The notes under the pieces are model-generated. The model ran no database searches. It was not told the origin of the DNA and saw only the letters and a list, made by a program, of their open reading frames with translations. Positions 12,601 to 24,229 of a DNA stretch of 64,000 nt are shown here, one piece after another. Position 1 is the first letter of the stretch, and each line of letters opens with the position of its first letter. This DNA comes from Microcebus murinus (taxonomy: Eukaryota > Chordata > Mammalia > Primates > Cheirogaleidae). The translations under genes were made by a program, and so were the position numbers. The DNA is taken from NCBI RefSeq assembly GCF_040939455.1, contig NC_134111.1, positions 54,144,501-54,208,500 on the forward strand. Direction: 5' to 3'.

Positions 12601-13694
12601 ATGTGAAGGCCACTGTGGGAGGCCCTGGGAATTTAAAAAAAAAAAGCATAAGAAATATCTCTTGCTCAATCTGGCTTGAAGTTCCTGCTTTTTCTAGATG
12701 GTGTGATAAAAATGGAGGGGAGTATGGCCTCCAGGGTAAGATCTGGTTTCCACAATCACACTGGGGAGTGTGAGATACAGGGACATCTCCCGAGTCTGTA
12801 TAGATTTTCAAGCCTCCACTGGCACTTCTTTTTTTATCATCATTCTAGATCATGTGCTTGAGACTTGAATTACCTCTCACCTGTATTAAAACTTTTTCTC
12901 TTTACATTTCATCTGTCCCTTGTTCTGGTTTCAAGTTTTTTTCTCTGTAGATTGTCACCGTTTAAGAATTGGGTTTTAGGTTCTCTACACAGGTCAGCTT
13001 CTGATACCCACTTAGCCTGGTCTCCAATTCTTCCCTTGTCTGCACACATATATACATATTTGCTATACTAGAGTTCTATATTTTTATTTTATAGAGTAGT
13101 TTTCTCTTAATATGTTGTTATGAAACTATATCTACTTGATCAAAGAAAAGCAGTTCCTTCTCTCTGTATCTATTTCACTTTAAGAGTTTTAATACTTTGA
13201 ATCACCTTGACCAGGGTCGGAGGAAATTTGCTGGAACAGTGGAGGCAACCAGGGAGATTTGCCCACCAATAGTTCCTGGAGGTCGGTGCTTGGTCTGCTG
13301 ATGTGGAACCTTTACAGCCCATCCTGTTTTCTCCACCACAGATTGCTCTGGTGCTCTGCAAATCCAAATCATGTCCACCAGTTGGTCTCCATTTTATGTC
13401 TTCTCCTGTATTTATTAATATTTGCCATTGGCAATGGATAACCAGAGATTGCCTGTGTCAGTTTGTTCCAAACCCTCTCACCCTGGAGATGGTTTTCCCC
13501 AACATTACCATTGTAATCTTTCATAGTTTCCCTCTTCCTCTGACTGACTCTGTGTTTGACACATGAACTCAGCAAGCAAAGAGTCTTCGCTCATCTGGGG
13601 TACAGATGGGAGTTCTGTGTCACGTACCAGAATGATAGACTCAGGTATTACGGCCCACTGTGGTTCGTGCTCATTATTTCGGAGTATTAGTGTA
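12601..13694. other. Single-copy DNA, no gene recognised
   Basis: Open frames are at most 87 codons and overlap on both strands. No repeat family is recognised. A small irregular tandem of 'gtattagt' units occurs at 13683-13716, just before the next repeat. Confidence 0.5.
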
Positions 13695-14245
13695 TTAGTG
13701 TATTTGGTGTATTAGTTAAACCTGTCTTGGTTATAAAAGACAGAAACTCACCTTTATGCTGATATTCCTCTTCTTCTTTTTTTTTTAGAGGATTTAATAG
13801 ATCATATAATAATTTTACAAACCTATGTGAAATTTTGGCTTTAGGCATGGCTAGATTCTGAAGTTCAAATTTATTTGGACTCAGTCTCACTCTTACTTGC
13901 TTTCCCTTTTGTTGGCTTAACTCTTGGCTGGATCCTCTTCTTATGATAGCCCCAGCAGCTTCAGACTTACATCCCCCGGGTCACGTTCAGCTCAGCCAGA
14001 AGCTTCCAGGTCTGATTATCACCGGCCAGAATGGAGTCAGGTGCCTATTTCTCAGCCAATCGCTGTGGCCAGAGGAGGGCAGATGCTGGTGGCAAAAGCA
14101 TGTCTACTTCAGGTGCTGACGTGTGTCCAATCTTGCTGTGCCCCGAGGTTAGGGGAAGATGGTTCCTGGCAGGAAATTAATGGTATGGTTACCACAAGAA
14201 GGAAAAGGCATTGCTGGACAGGCCAGAACACCAGTGGTCCACTGC
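13695..14245 (+). repeat. Old interspersed repeat, family not named
   Basis: It begins with 'gtattagttaaacctgtc' and 'ttggttataaaagacag', continues with 'ggcatggctagattctg', and near its end has 'tcagccaatcgctgtggcc'. Copies with this order ('gtattagttagg...', 'ggcatggctggatcc', 'ccaatcactgtggccag') are common in mammalian genomes. I recognise the pattern but not the family name. The 108-codon frame at 13924-14250 lies inside it and is not a gene. Confidence 0.55.
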
Positions 14246-15391
14246 AGTAGTGCATTGCCTGACCATGTGTGTGCCTGACTCATTTCTCTCTCTTTTTTAA
14301 GATTATACTGTCAGCTTATCAGTCTCCTGTGCTTTTCTCTTGCAGATTTTCCAGTTGTGTCATTATCACTGGTTCTAACTCTTAGTCAAGGAAGGGTTTC
14401 TCATCTTTTCAGTTCTTTAGCTTATACTTTCAAAAATCAGAGATGGCTTCTGTGATTTCAATTCTGTAAATCAATAGAAAAAATCACCATTGTACAAAGT
14501 TTTGACTGTTTCTATAATCCAGCATGTGCATGGCAATGACCGCAGGTTATTGCTTATAAACACAATATAATGCTGTATGTGAGTCAAAGAGCACATTTTG
14601 TACTTCACTTTCATAAACTGTTTTCTAGTTTATCAATTAATTTATCTATATCCATCAGGAGAGTTTTAACATTTAAACTCCATGAAAAGGCAGGCAGTCT
14701 ACATCATAAAATTAACAAGTTTGGTAACCATAAAAAGAATAAAACATCATTTTCATTTGCAATTGTGTAAATAGTCCACAGATGCACATGAGCTATTGCC
14801 AAGTTATATTTGTTTACTTACTTGATTTATAACATGGGCTCAATGCATAAAAACATCATAGCATACATACAATAAAATATGTGCCTGCGTTAATCTGCCT
14901 GATCACAGTATTATGTTTCTTTCTGTACTGCAGAATTCCTTAGCACGTCTTTGACACTCAATATATGTTCACTAATAGTGACTCTTCCCTGTGGTTTTAC
15001 ATAAACACCAAACAAAAAGAGTAACTGAGAGAGAAAGAAAGACACTTATAGAAATATCTTTGGAGTTATTGTGCTTTTCTGGATCCTTCTCAAAAAGCCA
15101 AATGGAAGTCAGTAGGTCTCATTCCTTTCCCCTCAAGAGACGTGATGTGTTCATAAAATCTTATAATTTGGTGGCATTCTAGGAATGATTTCTAATTGTT
15201 ACTCTGATTTTACTATTTGTCTAATCAAATATTAACTTTCTAGTTCCAGAGGTGGAAATAAGAGTATGTTTTTCTTCTTTTTAACGAGCAATCCTTTACA
15301 GACTCACAAACAGGATAAAGCACAGGCAGGTTTTAATGACACCCTCCTCCTTCCTGTGACCCAGTGAAGAAGAAAATGGAGAATGTGTATT
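14246..15391. other. Single-copy DNA, no gene recognised
   Basis: AT-rich sequence with no recognisable repeat or exon. Open frames are all below 70 codons. Confidence 0.5.
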
Positions 15392-15405
15392 TAAAGAGAA
15401 GTGTA
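15392..15405. repeat. Left target-site duplication of Alu
   Basis: taaagagaagtgta, repeated exactly at 15755-15768 on the other side of the Alu. The T-to-A transition at its left edge is the usual L1 endonuclease nick context. Confidence 0.95.
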
Positions 15406-15754
15406 GGCCGGGGGCAGTGGCTCACGCCTGTAATTCTAACACTCTGGGAGGCCGAGGGGAGCGGATTGCTCGAGGTCAGGAGTTTGAAACCAGCCTGAGC
15501 AAGAGCAAGACCCCATCTCTATTATAAATAGAAAGAAATTAATTGGCCAACTAATATATATAGAAAAAATTAGCCAGGCATGGTGGCGCATGCCTGTAGT
15601 CCCAGCTACTCAGGAGGCTGAGGCAGGAGGATTGCTTGAGCCCAGGAGTTTGAGGTTGCTGTGAGCTAGGCTGACGCCACAGCACTCACTCTAGCCTGGG
15701 CAACAAAGTGAGACTCTGTCTCAAAAAAAAATAAAAAATAATAAAAAAAAAAGA
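15406..15754 (+). mobile_element. Alu SINE, strepsirrhine (lemur) type
   Basis: A full-length dimeric Alu. The left arm opens with 'ggccgggggcagtggctcac' and keeps the Pol III box B-like 'ggtcaggagtttgaaac'. It carries 'cctgagcaagagcaagacc' and the block 'attggccaactaatatata', which human Alus lack. The right arm has 'gctaggctgacgccac' and 'ctctagcctgggcaac'. An A-rich tail (15723-15754) precedes a perfect 14-bp target-site duplication. The low divergence and intact duplication indicate insertion within the strepsirrhine lineage. It is transcribed, if at all, from its own Pol III promoter. Confidence 0.95.
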
Positions 15755-15768
15755 TAAAGAGAAGTGTA
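15755..15768. repeat. Right target-site duplication of Alu
   Basis: Exact copy of the 14 bases at 15392-15405, directly after the A-rich tail. Confidence 0.95.
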
Positions 15769-18094
15769 AAGTGTTTCTCACCATCCAAGCAGGGTATGGT
15801 GCATTCTGATGAGTTACTCCAACTACTTGGGTGTCCCCAAGGAAACCGGGCCTGCCTTTTTATGGTCTAGGATGGAAGAACACCTTGGGTCTCAGAAGAT
15901 GTTACAGTATTAGCCATACATGTGTTGTTGCCTCATGCCACCCCAGAGATAACCACCAGTTCCCTGAGGCCAGCTGGGTGTGGGTCAGACTTAGAGAGAA
16001 TAACTGGTCTTCTAGAGGCTTAGGCTGTCTAAGTACAAATAGCTATCAAATCCTTTTGATAAACAGCTAAAACTCAATTACTTTCATACATTTCTAACAT
16101 AGTCCAGTGCATTGCCATATTAAAATTAGGTTGTGTCAGCCAGTTTTATATTTAAGAACCATAGGATTAAACTAGTTTAGAATATAATCTTGTAACTAAA
16201 GAAAAAGTCTTGTTACAAATAGCCTTTGCTTGGCAGCTGTAGGTCTCAAAGCGGATTGTTGTTACCAAGATAGTCTCTTAGACTGAAACAAAGAATACTG
16301 TTACAAATGTTGATCTCTACCTGGATTCTTTGATTTTATTGCCTCAGCTATAGAATTGATATAACAATACGCACTGTCAAATGTTTAACCTTTCATGAAT
16401 GTCCTATGCTCCGCCAACCCATGAAACGATTCCCTACGTCCTAAGTTCTTCAGTACTTCCCTGAAAAACACCCAGAAAAGAAACAATGTCTGAACAGATG
16501 TAAATTTTACATATCTTTTCTTTGATTGAATGGACAAGTGTAAAAGGCTGAGAAATACAGGAATATGGACAAAAGCAGCATCTACTAATCTTTGGGAGAT
16601 GCTTCTAGGCAACCAGTGTTGCATGGCACAGAGATCATTAAATCTGTTCTTTGATTATGCCTAGTGTTCCTAAGGGGTTCAGAGGTCTCAAAATATTCCA
16701 AGCATTTTACAACGACTCTTCCTTCAGCCTTATTAATAGGAGCTGAGAACATTTTGGAAGCAGGGACAGTGTTGTTACAACATCTCTGAAAATGGAAATC
16801 TTATACATTTTGGGCTTAGCCAATAAATCTACATTGTGATACAAGTGCTATTATCCTGTGTCTCTCATATTCCTGGAATTTCCAAATGTGTGTTTATGGG
16901 TGTCTGTGTGTGTTTTAATTTCATTCTGGTGTTAGAATTCTCTTAGTCTATGACTATAAACTATGATCACGCTTTCCATGTGGATGTTATTTCCTGCCAA
17001 GTAGCACAGGTTGTCACAACTACCACATTGACCAGGGTTGTTCCCAAGTGACCTCTGGATCCCTTCCTTCAAGTGGCTAAAATTTATGAGTTCTGGCTTT
17101 AGAATGATAAGAATTCCTATTACAGGGTCCAGAGGTTTTTTGGCTGAAATTCTGATTTCCCATGGTTTCTGTTGGAATGCAGGCAGCTGTCAGTCTTGTT
17201 CCATCAGAGCAGGTCTGATGAGTCAGAAATTCTTTGTATTTCATTGTTTTGAGCTCTGATTTACTGCTCCTGGTGGGCCAACTGTCCAGTGCCAGCAGTG
17301 GGTAAATGCACATTCTCCCATTCCTCTGGAATACAGTCTGTCATAATTCTCTAGACTTTTAAAATAAGAGACTAGCTGTCCACTGGTAAAGAGAACTTAA
17401 GCCATGTGACAGGATGACCTCTTGAGCTCCTCTCCAACTCTGCATCCCCATGATTTTGATTTCCTCTCTGGAAAGCAGATATTAACATTTCAGGAGGTTC
17501 CATGCTTGTTCGCTTTCTCAGCTTTTATATTTCAAGCGTCTATTGATCGTGCAGTAGTTGCACGCTATTCCTTTGTTCTTTACATCTTTATTGATGCAAA
17601 GCAGTGCCAGAAACTGCTTTTTAACAGTTATTCAATCCCTGATGCCCTTCATGTATTAGATTTGGGATTTCATTTCTTAGAACTACTGGGCTGGCTACAC
17701 AATTAATTGCTTCTTATTAATAAGCCATTAGACTCACTTGACCAACCATCAACAGCCAAAGAAAAGCACACCTCCCCCTCCTCTGCCTATATCTCTTTCT
17801 CTTTTGATGTTGAAGCTGTTCTCCTGTGTAATGGGAGACTTGCTGGAGTGTCTGGAGGTCTCTGGCTCATTTAAAGTGACAGGCAATGTTATCTCCTGAT
17901 AATAAACAGATTTCCGTGGCCATCACTGTGACCTTTATCCCTTCACCCGTCAGAGGGATCCCAGAAGGCCACTGACACTTAACTCTGGGCAATCACATGG
18001 CTCTTAAGGAAAGGGGTTGTATGTTTGTATGTGTGTGTTTAAATTTCCACCCACTGGCATTAGCAATCTGTGTTGAGGAGGAGGCTTAGCATAC
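15769..18094. other. Single-copy DNA, no gene recognised
   Basis: I see no recognisable repeat, RNA gene or exon. Open frames are below 95 codons and lack motifs. Confidence 0.5.
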
Positions 18095-18310
18095 AGGGTA
18101 GCAAGGCTAGCTCTGAGACAGATATCTGTTTCAAACCCAGCTGCACCACGTATTAGGCATAGAAGAGCTTGAGCAAGTTACTTTTCCTTTCTAAGCCTCA
18201 GGTTCTCCTTCTAAAAAATGAGGATCATAGCACATTAACCCAGCTTGATTATTTTGAGAATTAAACAGGGTGCTTGTGTGTAGAATACGTTCCATAAGCA
18301 TTTGCTGGAA
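18095..18310 (+). repeat. MIR SINE
   Basis: Nearly complete forward MIR: 'gtagcaaggctagctctg', 'gtttcaaacccagctgcac', 'gagcaagttacttttcc', 'aagcctcaggttctcc', 'gagaattaaacagggtgc', 'ccataagcatttgctgg'. Confidence 0.85.
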
Positions 18311-19224
18311 GTGCTCTCTCTGGCCTGCAGCCAGCTGACTTACATTCAGCCAGAGACCTGCACGGTGTGATGCAATGAAACTCAGGAATATTCATTCACC
18401 TTACCGTGGGGCAATTGTAAATACCTTCACATCTTTTCGGATCAGGTTTTGCCACCAAATGTGTTCAGGTCAAGTCAGCAACGGAAAAACATTCAGCTTT
18501 CAGAGCTTTTTCAATTTGAGGATTGCAGATTGGGGATTGTGGACCCACAGAAACGCTGGGGCCAGGATCGGCAACTCAGTCTTCGCTTCTGTCCCTCTGA
18601 TGTCTAAGCCATTTCCAAGTATTCCATTCTCCTTGGCTAGAAGTAGTCTTTTTAATCTGTGCCAAACAACAGAATTCTCATTTCAAAGTCTTTTCTTCAC
18701 AACTCTCTCCTCGGTAGATACATTCCTGTCATTCAGTTAACCAGTCCGGTCCTTTGCTCCTTCCTCCCCTGACTCTGAACTTGAACAGGTATTCTGGGTA
18801 GGTTTGTGCGGTTGGCCTTGGGTAAAGGACTGCTTCCGAGATTTGTCCTTACTATACACTTTGCTTTTTCCCTCTCCTTCTATGTCAGATAGCCCACAGA
18901 GCAGGATCCTTCGCGGGCTGCGCTCCTCGCTGATGTTCAACCTTCTTACAAAAGCGATTGAGCGAAAGAGAGTGAACAAATCAGTGTTCACATCTATCTT
19001 TGTTGCCATAAAAGCAACTCAAACTCTTGTTCCATCAAAGGTGATCATCATCTTAAGAAAACAATAAAGAACTGAAAGCAGTGCCCTGGGCAGTGCAACT
19101 TTTGTTAGTGAAAGTGATCTTTATATAAAAGACTGTACCGAGAAGAGGATCTGACCTCTACTAATAAATAACAGTGACTGGGGAAGAGCCATTGGCAAGG
19201 GAAATGAGGAGTTGCTTACATTAA
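18311..19224. other. Single-copy DNA containing an exon-like segment
   Basis: No repeat is recognised. CpGs are relatively frequent at 18900-18970, which is unusual outside selected or recently GC-rich DNA. See the exon-like segment at 18889-19040. Confidence 0.45.
18889..19040 (+). other. Exon-like segment, unproven
   Basis: A good 3' splice-site pattern precedes it: the pyrimidine tract 'gctttttccctctccttc' and then 'tatgtcag' ending at 18888. The segment is open for its whole 152 bases in one frame (enters at codon position 2, ends in phase 0), and that frame reads on to a stop at 19065-19067. The proposed donor 'aaag|gtgatc' at 19041 is weak. An 'aataaa' at 19063-19068 overlaps the stop, so a terminal exon is an alternative reading. 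The translation is basic ('LTKAIERKRVNKSVF') and I do not recognise it. A chance 3' splice-site match is a real possibility. Confidence 0.2.
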
Positions 19225-20010
19225 CACTTGCTGGCTCTTTTTCTCCCATGCCGGTCTCTCCCACCTGGTTTAATTTGTCTTCCCTCATCATTAGAAACAG
19301 CTCTCCCCAGAGTTACAAGCGGCCTCCAATGGCTAAATGGCTAAATTCAAGGGCTATTTTTCAGTCCTCATTTTACTTAAACTCACAGAAATATTTTATG
19401 CCACAAACCAGCCCCTCCTACTTGAAATACTTTCTTCCTGTGATTTCCATTATATCACATGGAAACTGGGTTATCTCCTTCATTTTTTACCTGCTCTATT
19501 CAGTCTCTTGAGCTGGTTCATGCATACTTCAACCATCAGATCAAGAAATATTGGCATTTGGTAGGGTCCTCTTACCTTTTCCCTTGGTGACCTTTCCCTA
19601 GGTGATCTGTCTTTCCTGCACCCAGATGACTGACAAGTTTTTATTTCTGGTCAAGTCCCCTCTTTTTGACTCCAGACTTGAATGCCCTGCTGCCTCCTTC
19701 AGAGCTCTTCATGGGGGTCAACACACCCAGAATGGAGCTCACAATGTTCCCTCCCAAACCTGGTCTTTTCCTCTGTTTCTGGAAGTGGCATCATTATTTG
19801 CTGTCTTTTGCAAGCCAGGCATGTAGGGAACATCCTGATGCCCCCTCTCCCTCATTGCTCATAGCCATTGACCACCAACTGCTGCTGGCTTTACCTCTTG
19901 GGCAGCTCTCCTGTCCACCACATTTCTTCCTCTCTATCCCCACAATGCAAGTGCAGGTTCTATCATCGCTTGCTAAAAACCGTAGTCCCATTTCTATGAG
20001 GGGAAGAAAG
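19225..20010 (+). repeat. L2 LINE fragment (reverse-transcriptase region)
   Basis: The order 'cagtcctcattttacttaaa', 'ccctcctacttgaaatac', 'ttctttcttcctgtgattt' and 'ctgctctattcagtctct' follows the L2 ORF2 consensus. Later come 'tcccaaacctggtcttttcc' and 'ctctccctcattgctcatag'. L2 is a CR1-clade non-LTR retrotransposon that died out before the placental radiation. The overlapping open frames here (99, 75, 74, 153 and 60 codons) are decayed pieces of it in several frames, with no continuous reading frame. Confidence 0.7.
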
Positions 20011-21169
20011 AATGAAATTGAGAGAATACCAGGTTTCTGTTACAATAACTGTGAGTCCCTAACTGGTAGGATAAGTATGATAGTTGATGAAACCTTATGT
20101 TTCTCAAATTTGCATATTTTTGTTTGATACTAGACCATTTTGAAGACCAAGGAAGGGTCTCATTTCTTCAATGCTTTTAGCAAGGGAGTTGCTAAGACCT
20201 GTGTCTAGCTGCTTACAGTGATGGTGGTGCCACATCTGCGGGGAGAGGAACAGGGAGACCTCATCTCCTCTAGAAGCCCCCAAAGTCCAGCGATCCAGGG
20301 AAAGCTGAGTATACTCACTACCTCTCTCTGGTTTCTTGAGTCCTGAATAGGTTCAGGATAGAGAATCTCCTCAGTCCATGTGTGACCTAGCCCTTCTGTA
20401 TGACAAGTATACGAGCTCTCCTGTCCTGATATTCCCCAGTCATGTGCCCAGCAATGGATACACTGCCCCTGGACGGAGATTGGCAGGAGGATCCCAACTC
20501 AAACCTGCACACACCTACATCCAAGGAGTCTGACTGGAACCGAACTGGTCTGGGTGGTTTTGTTCTTCATCCTTATCACCTACTAGATTTGATGCTTATG
20601 ATACATCCCAAGTCTCATCTCAGAGAATAGTCTCATAGACAGGCTCAAGATCAGCCTCCTGGACAGAAGTAGTTGCAGCAGCAATTTCAAACAGCAACTC
20701 TCACCTCCCCATTCTGCTTTTTTACTCGTCATTCCCATTTCTGTAATTGTGGACAGGGGACGCAATTCAGTCCATAGCATGACCCAATAGTTTTTGAAAA
20801 TTTGAATATAAAGTACAGTCATCGATGAAACATTACTTGCCTTAGATTGATAGTTGATTGCCTATTATAGCTAGATATCATGAATATGGAAGAATTAATT
20901 TTTTTGAAACTTTGCATTCAAGTAAAATTATCTTAATAAACATTTTGCCTTTACTCTTTATTTTTCCTTTGCTGTGATAGTTTTCCAGGTAATACTGTGG
21001 AATTGATATCTGGATATATATGTGACAAAATAAAAGAGAAAGTGTTTTCTAAAAGTTTATTAGAATTTAAGGGGGCATGGAAAGTTAAGCGTTTTTTTTT
21101 GTTTGTTTTGTTTTTGCCACTTGAGTTGAAGACTGTTTAATTCTAAAGTCCCTTTAAATCTGGTTATGT
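20011..21169. other. Single-copy DNA, no gene recognised
   Basis: No repeat family, RNA gene or exon is recognised. The strand is AT-rich after 20800. A T9 run followed by GTTT units lies at about 21092-21115. Confidence 0.5.
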
Positions 21170-21655
21170 AATTGGTTTCCTGGTATGATGGTTATTTTAT
21201 GTGTTGATTTGATTGGCTTAAGAGATGCCCAAGTAGCTGGTAAAACGGTATTTCTGGGTGTGTCTATCAGGGTGTTTTCAGAAGAGATTAGTATTTGAAT
21301 CAAGACTGAGTAAAGAACATACACCCTCTCCAATGTGGGCTGGCATGGTCCAATCTGTTGAGGGCCCAGATAGGAGAAAAAGATGGAGGAAAGACAGATT
21401 TTTCTCTCTCTCCCTCTTTGAGCTGGGATTTCCATCTTCTCCTGTCCTTGGACTTCGAAGTTTCAGGTTTTGAGGCCTTCAAACTTACACCAGTATCCTC
21501 ACCCTCCATTCCTTGGTCAGGCCTTAGAACTCAGAACTTTTTACGCCACTGGCTTTCTTTGTTCTTCAACTTGCAGATGGCATATCATAGGACTTTTGGG
21601 TCTCCACAATTGCATGAGCCAATTCACATACACACACACACACATACACACACGT

Positions 21656-21711
<56 letters not shown>

Positions 21712-21745
21712 TATTGGTTCTATTCTTTGGAGAACTCTAATATAC
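21170..21745 (+). repeat. Interspersed repeat of about 575 bp, family not named
   Basis: The markers run in order: 'atgatggttattttatgtg', 'agagatgcccaagtagctgg', 'tttctgggtgtgtctatc', 'ccaatgtgggctggcatgg', 'agctgggatttccatcttc', 'tgcatgagccaattcac', then an AT microsatellite and 'ttctttggagaactctaata'. This is a frequent mammalian repeat that I recognise by pattern but do not name. The (CA)n(TA)n stretch occupies the place where other copies also carry a TA-rich run. Confidence 0.6.
21625..21711. repeat. Compound (CA)n(TA)n microsatellite
   Basis: About 55 bases of CA units with two interruptions, then about 32 bases of pure TA. The TA half is perfectly self-complementary and likely polymorphic. 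Confidence 0.95.
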
Positions 21746-22734
21746 TAGGCAAATAATTGGCAGTAAAATAACCCTGGATCATTGGAAGTACAACAGGAAT
21801 GAGAAATTTCATAGATCACCCCACTGTTCATACTTAGTGTCTATCCTAAAAATAATAGAATAAGAACCTCCACACAACTTTTTGACTGTGCTCTGATACT
21901 TGTTTTTATTTTCCAGAGTGAATACTTCCTCTGGGTTTATTTCTTGGAACTTATTCTCCTGTTTTTGTTTGTTTGTTTGTTTGTTTTTTAGATGTAGGTG
22001 TGTGGCGCTATCTACTAATCGTAGCCTCTTCCAGCTAAACAAACTGGCCTCCTCACATCTACTGATGACAAATTGCAAAACTGTTGCGGAACTAGAAAAT
22101 TATCCACTAGAATCAGTGCAGCTACCGGAGTTATTAGGGAGCACATTTGTGGGTTTTTTTCCCTTGATTCAGTGCCCAAAAGGCATTTTATGTAGCTTCA
22201 GCTTTTTTGAGTACAGTTACACATCTGGCTTGAACTTATTTGGGCAAAATCTTAGTAAGTGTGTCATCAGGAATAAAAATTTCCTGGAAAATATGTGTTT
22301 TCATATAAAGTACCATTACTTACACTTTCTGGAAGTTAATTTCATGTGAATCACAATGAACCTTTGATATATAGTCCCATACAGCTAGTTGACTCTGACC
22401 AGGGATTATGTGGAAATCTGAACAGAAGTTGGTCTAGAGAGATGTCTCAGGGGCTTGCCTAAGATAGTGGTTGGCGCTGTCAGCCACAAAAGGCATGACT
22501 ACCAAGGGCTGACACCTCTCACTCTAGTATGCATTCCACCTTTTGGTGTAGTACTTTGTCAGAATGTAGCAAATAGAGAAATCCCATTGCACAAACACTT
22601 TGTGGATATCTGTGGTTAGGATCTGAATCTGGTAGACATTCACAAGTGACAGGTGGCAAAAAGTCTGATAAGGAGAAGCTGGGTGATGAGGGTGAGAGCT
22701 CTGAGCTTTGTCCTGTGTTTGTTGCTGAGTGACA
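21746..22734. other. Single-copy DNA with a (GTTT)n run
   Basis: A GTTT simple repeat lies at 21961-21989. The 149-codon open frame at 21900-22349 crosses it, is rich in Phe/Leu/Cys and has no family signature, so it is not called as a gene. Confidence 0.5.
21961..21989. repeat. (GTTT)n microsatellite
   Basis: About five GTTT units between T runs. Confidence 0.9.
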
Positions 22735-22935
22735 ATGGAGGCAGACTGCCACTTATAGACTCCGCGACCTTGAGCAAGGTCCTGGACCTCCCTCTGCCTC
22801 CATTTCCTCATCTCTAATAGGCATAACATTATTATTGCCTGCTTTGTAGGTTCGTTTGAGGATTAAATCAGTGAATACACAGAAAGCACTGAGAATGATA
22901 CCTGGCATGTGTTGAGAAATATGATTGAGGAATTA
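22735..22935 (+). repeat. MIR SINE
   Basis: Forward MIR order: 'gcagactgccacttatag', 'cgaccttgagcaaggtcc', 'cctctgcctccatttcctc', 'tcgtttgaggattaaatc', 'cagaaagcactgagaatg'. Confidence 0.85.
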
Positions 22936-23329
22936 ATGAGATGTGGCTCATAAGACCATCATTTTATTGTATAACCCTATATTACTATATTAAAGACAGA
23001 AACAAGAGTTTGCACGGTTTTGCCCTGAAGGAATATGTGGATTCAATTGTTCACTTATTAGAGGCTGCTATCATGGGAGAGCTCTCAAATCTCCAGTAGG
23101 GATATTCTCCAGGAAGGCATCCTGGTATCTCAAAATCTGTGAGCTTCCCTGTGTCTTGAAAGACAAGGGAAGGCAAACATGGCCCACAGGATAGGAGCCA
23201 GAGACAATGAGTGCACTTTGCCCAGAGATGCGCCCCAGTGGTCATAAAGAACCTGTTTTATTAGAGATGGGCTTCCTGCTCTCTCCTGTCTGTCTACCTT
23301 TAAGTCCACCATAACTAATCAAAGAAATA
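22936..23329. other. Single-copy DNA, no gene recognised
   Basis: No recognisable repeat or exon. The composition is ordinary and changes abruptly near 23330-23400. Confidence 0.45.
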
Positions 23330-23850
23330 TAGAGTCACTATATCTCTTTTGTAATACCTTTGTTAATTGACAACTACCTCGTAGAACTTAGAAGTTAGTC
23401 CCCGCAAGACTTTGTACCAGTTTGTTCACCTAGATAGATTAGAAGCCCCTTTAGAGGACTTTTGACCCTAACCCACTACGTGTATCCCCTAGCAACTGCA
23501 TTCCCTGATATGCAAATATCTGACCCTGACAACTAATAATTAATGTCTATAATTATAAAAACCAATATAAATCTAACCATATGGCTGGCATTTATAAAAA
23601 TAGGCCAGTCTCCTAGATACTCCCCACTATATTATATCTAATCTTTATATATATATAAAACTATAAACTATACCTTAGTCTCTATATATTCTTTTATTTC
23701 TCTCTGTTGCCTACCAATTTCCTTATCCTCTATAACGACCCCTATATTAAAAACTTGACTCCATAAAAAAAAGCAGCTAATCTCCTCACCCGCATGCCTC
23801 AACTCTCACCCCATAGGCATGCAGTTAGCACTGGATGTTAGTTGCTTATC
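23330..23850. other. Strongly G-depleted, C-retaining segment of unknown origin
   Basis: By hand count, bases 23461-23760 contain about 23 G but about 72 C, a skew far from the neighbouring DNA. The segment is AT-rich, has several 'tataaaa' and 'tatatata' runs, and contains a 7-bp inverted repeat 'gcatgcc'/'ggcatgc' near 23792-23823. It fits no repeat that I can name. Possible origins are a solitary long terminal repeat that suffered G-to-A editing, or another strand-asymmetric mutation history. No open frame of interest is present. Confidence 0.4.
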
Positions 23851-24229
23851 TTCTTTTCCTCATTTTTTATTAAATAATTATCCAACTAACTTGCCTCTAC
23901 TGAATGTGGTTATGAATACACCATTAATCCTGCCATGAGAAATGTTAGAAATGTTAGCAGAGGTTAGAAATGATCATTTGATGTAATAGTGCATAACATA
24001 AATGAGCAAAGAAATACTTCCAAATATGAAAAGCTTTGGGCCATGGGGTTCCATTCTTCCCTCTGTCTTTAAAAAAATTCTCCTCTAGATGCTCATTAGG
24101 GGTTTCTACCACCCTTGTTTGGGCTCTCTCCTCCAAACTCCCTTCCACTCCAACTCCTTAGTTTTCTTGAAGTTTTTTTTTTTTCCCCTTAGAAAAGTGA
24201 AAGCATAACAGCTCCAGCTAGAGTCGCCT
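23851..24229. other. Single-copy DNA bordering the CpG island
   Basis: No repeat or exon is recognised. A T-rich run occurs at about 24173-24184. Confidence 0.45.

Noticed and set aside
13683..13716. CRISPR-like or phased repeat
   Set aside because: A few irregular gtattagt units in a mammalian genome; no regular spacers.
15406..15754. Independent 7SL RNA gene
   Set aside because: The dimeric structure, A-rich tail and target duplication show it is an Alu.
19666..20127. 153-codon plus-strand open frame
   Set aside because: It overlaps a decayed L2 LINE and does not follow one L2 reading frame.
23330..23850. Nuclear copy of mitochondrial DNA
   Set aside because: The C-over-G skew is like the mitochondrial light strand, but no mitochondrial gene, tRNA or control-region phrase was recognisable.
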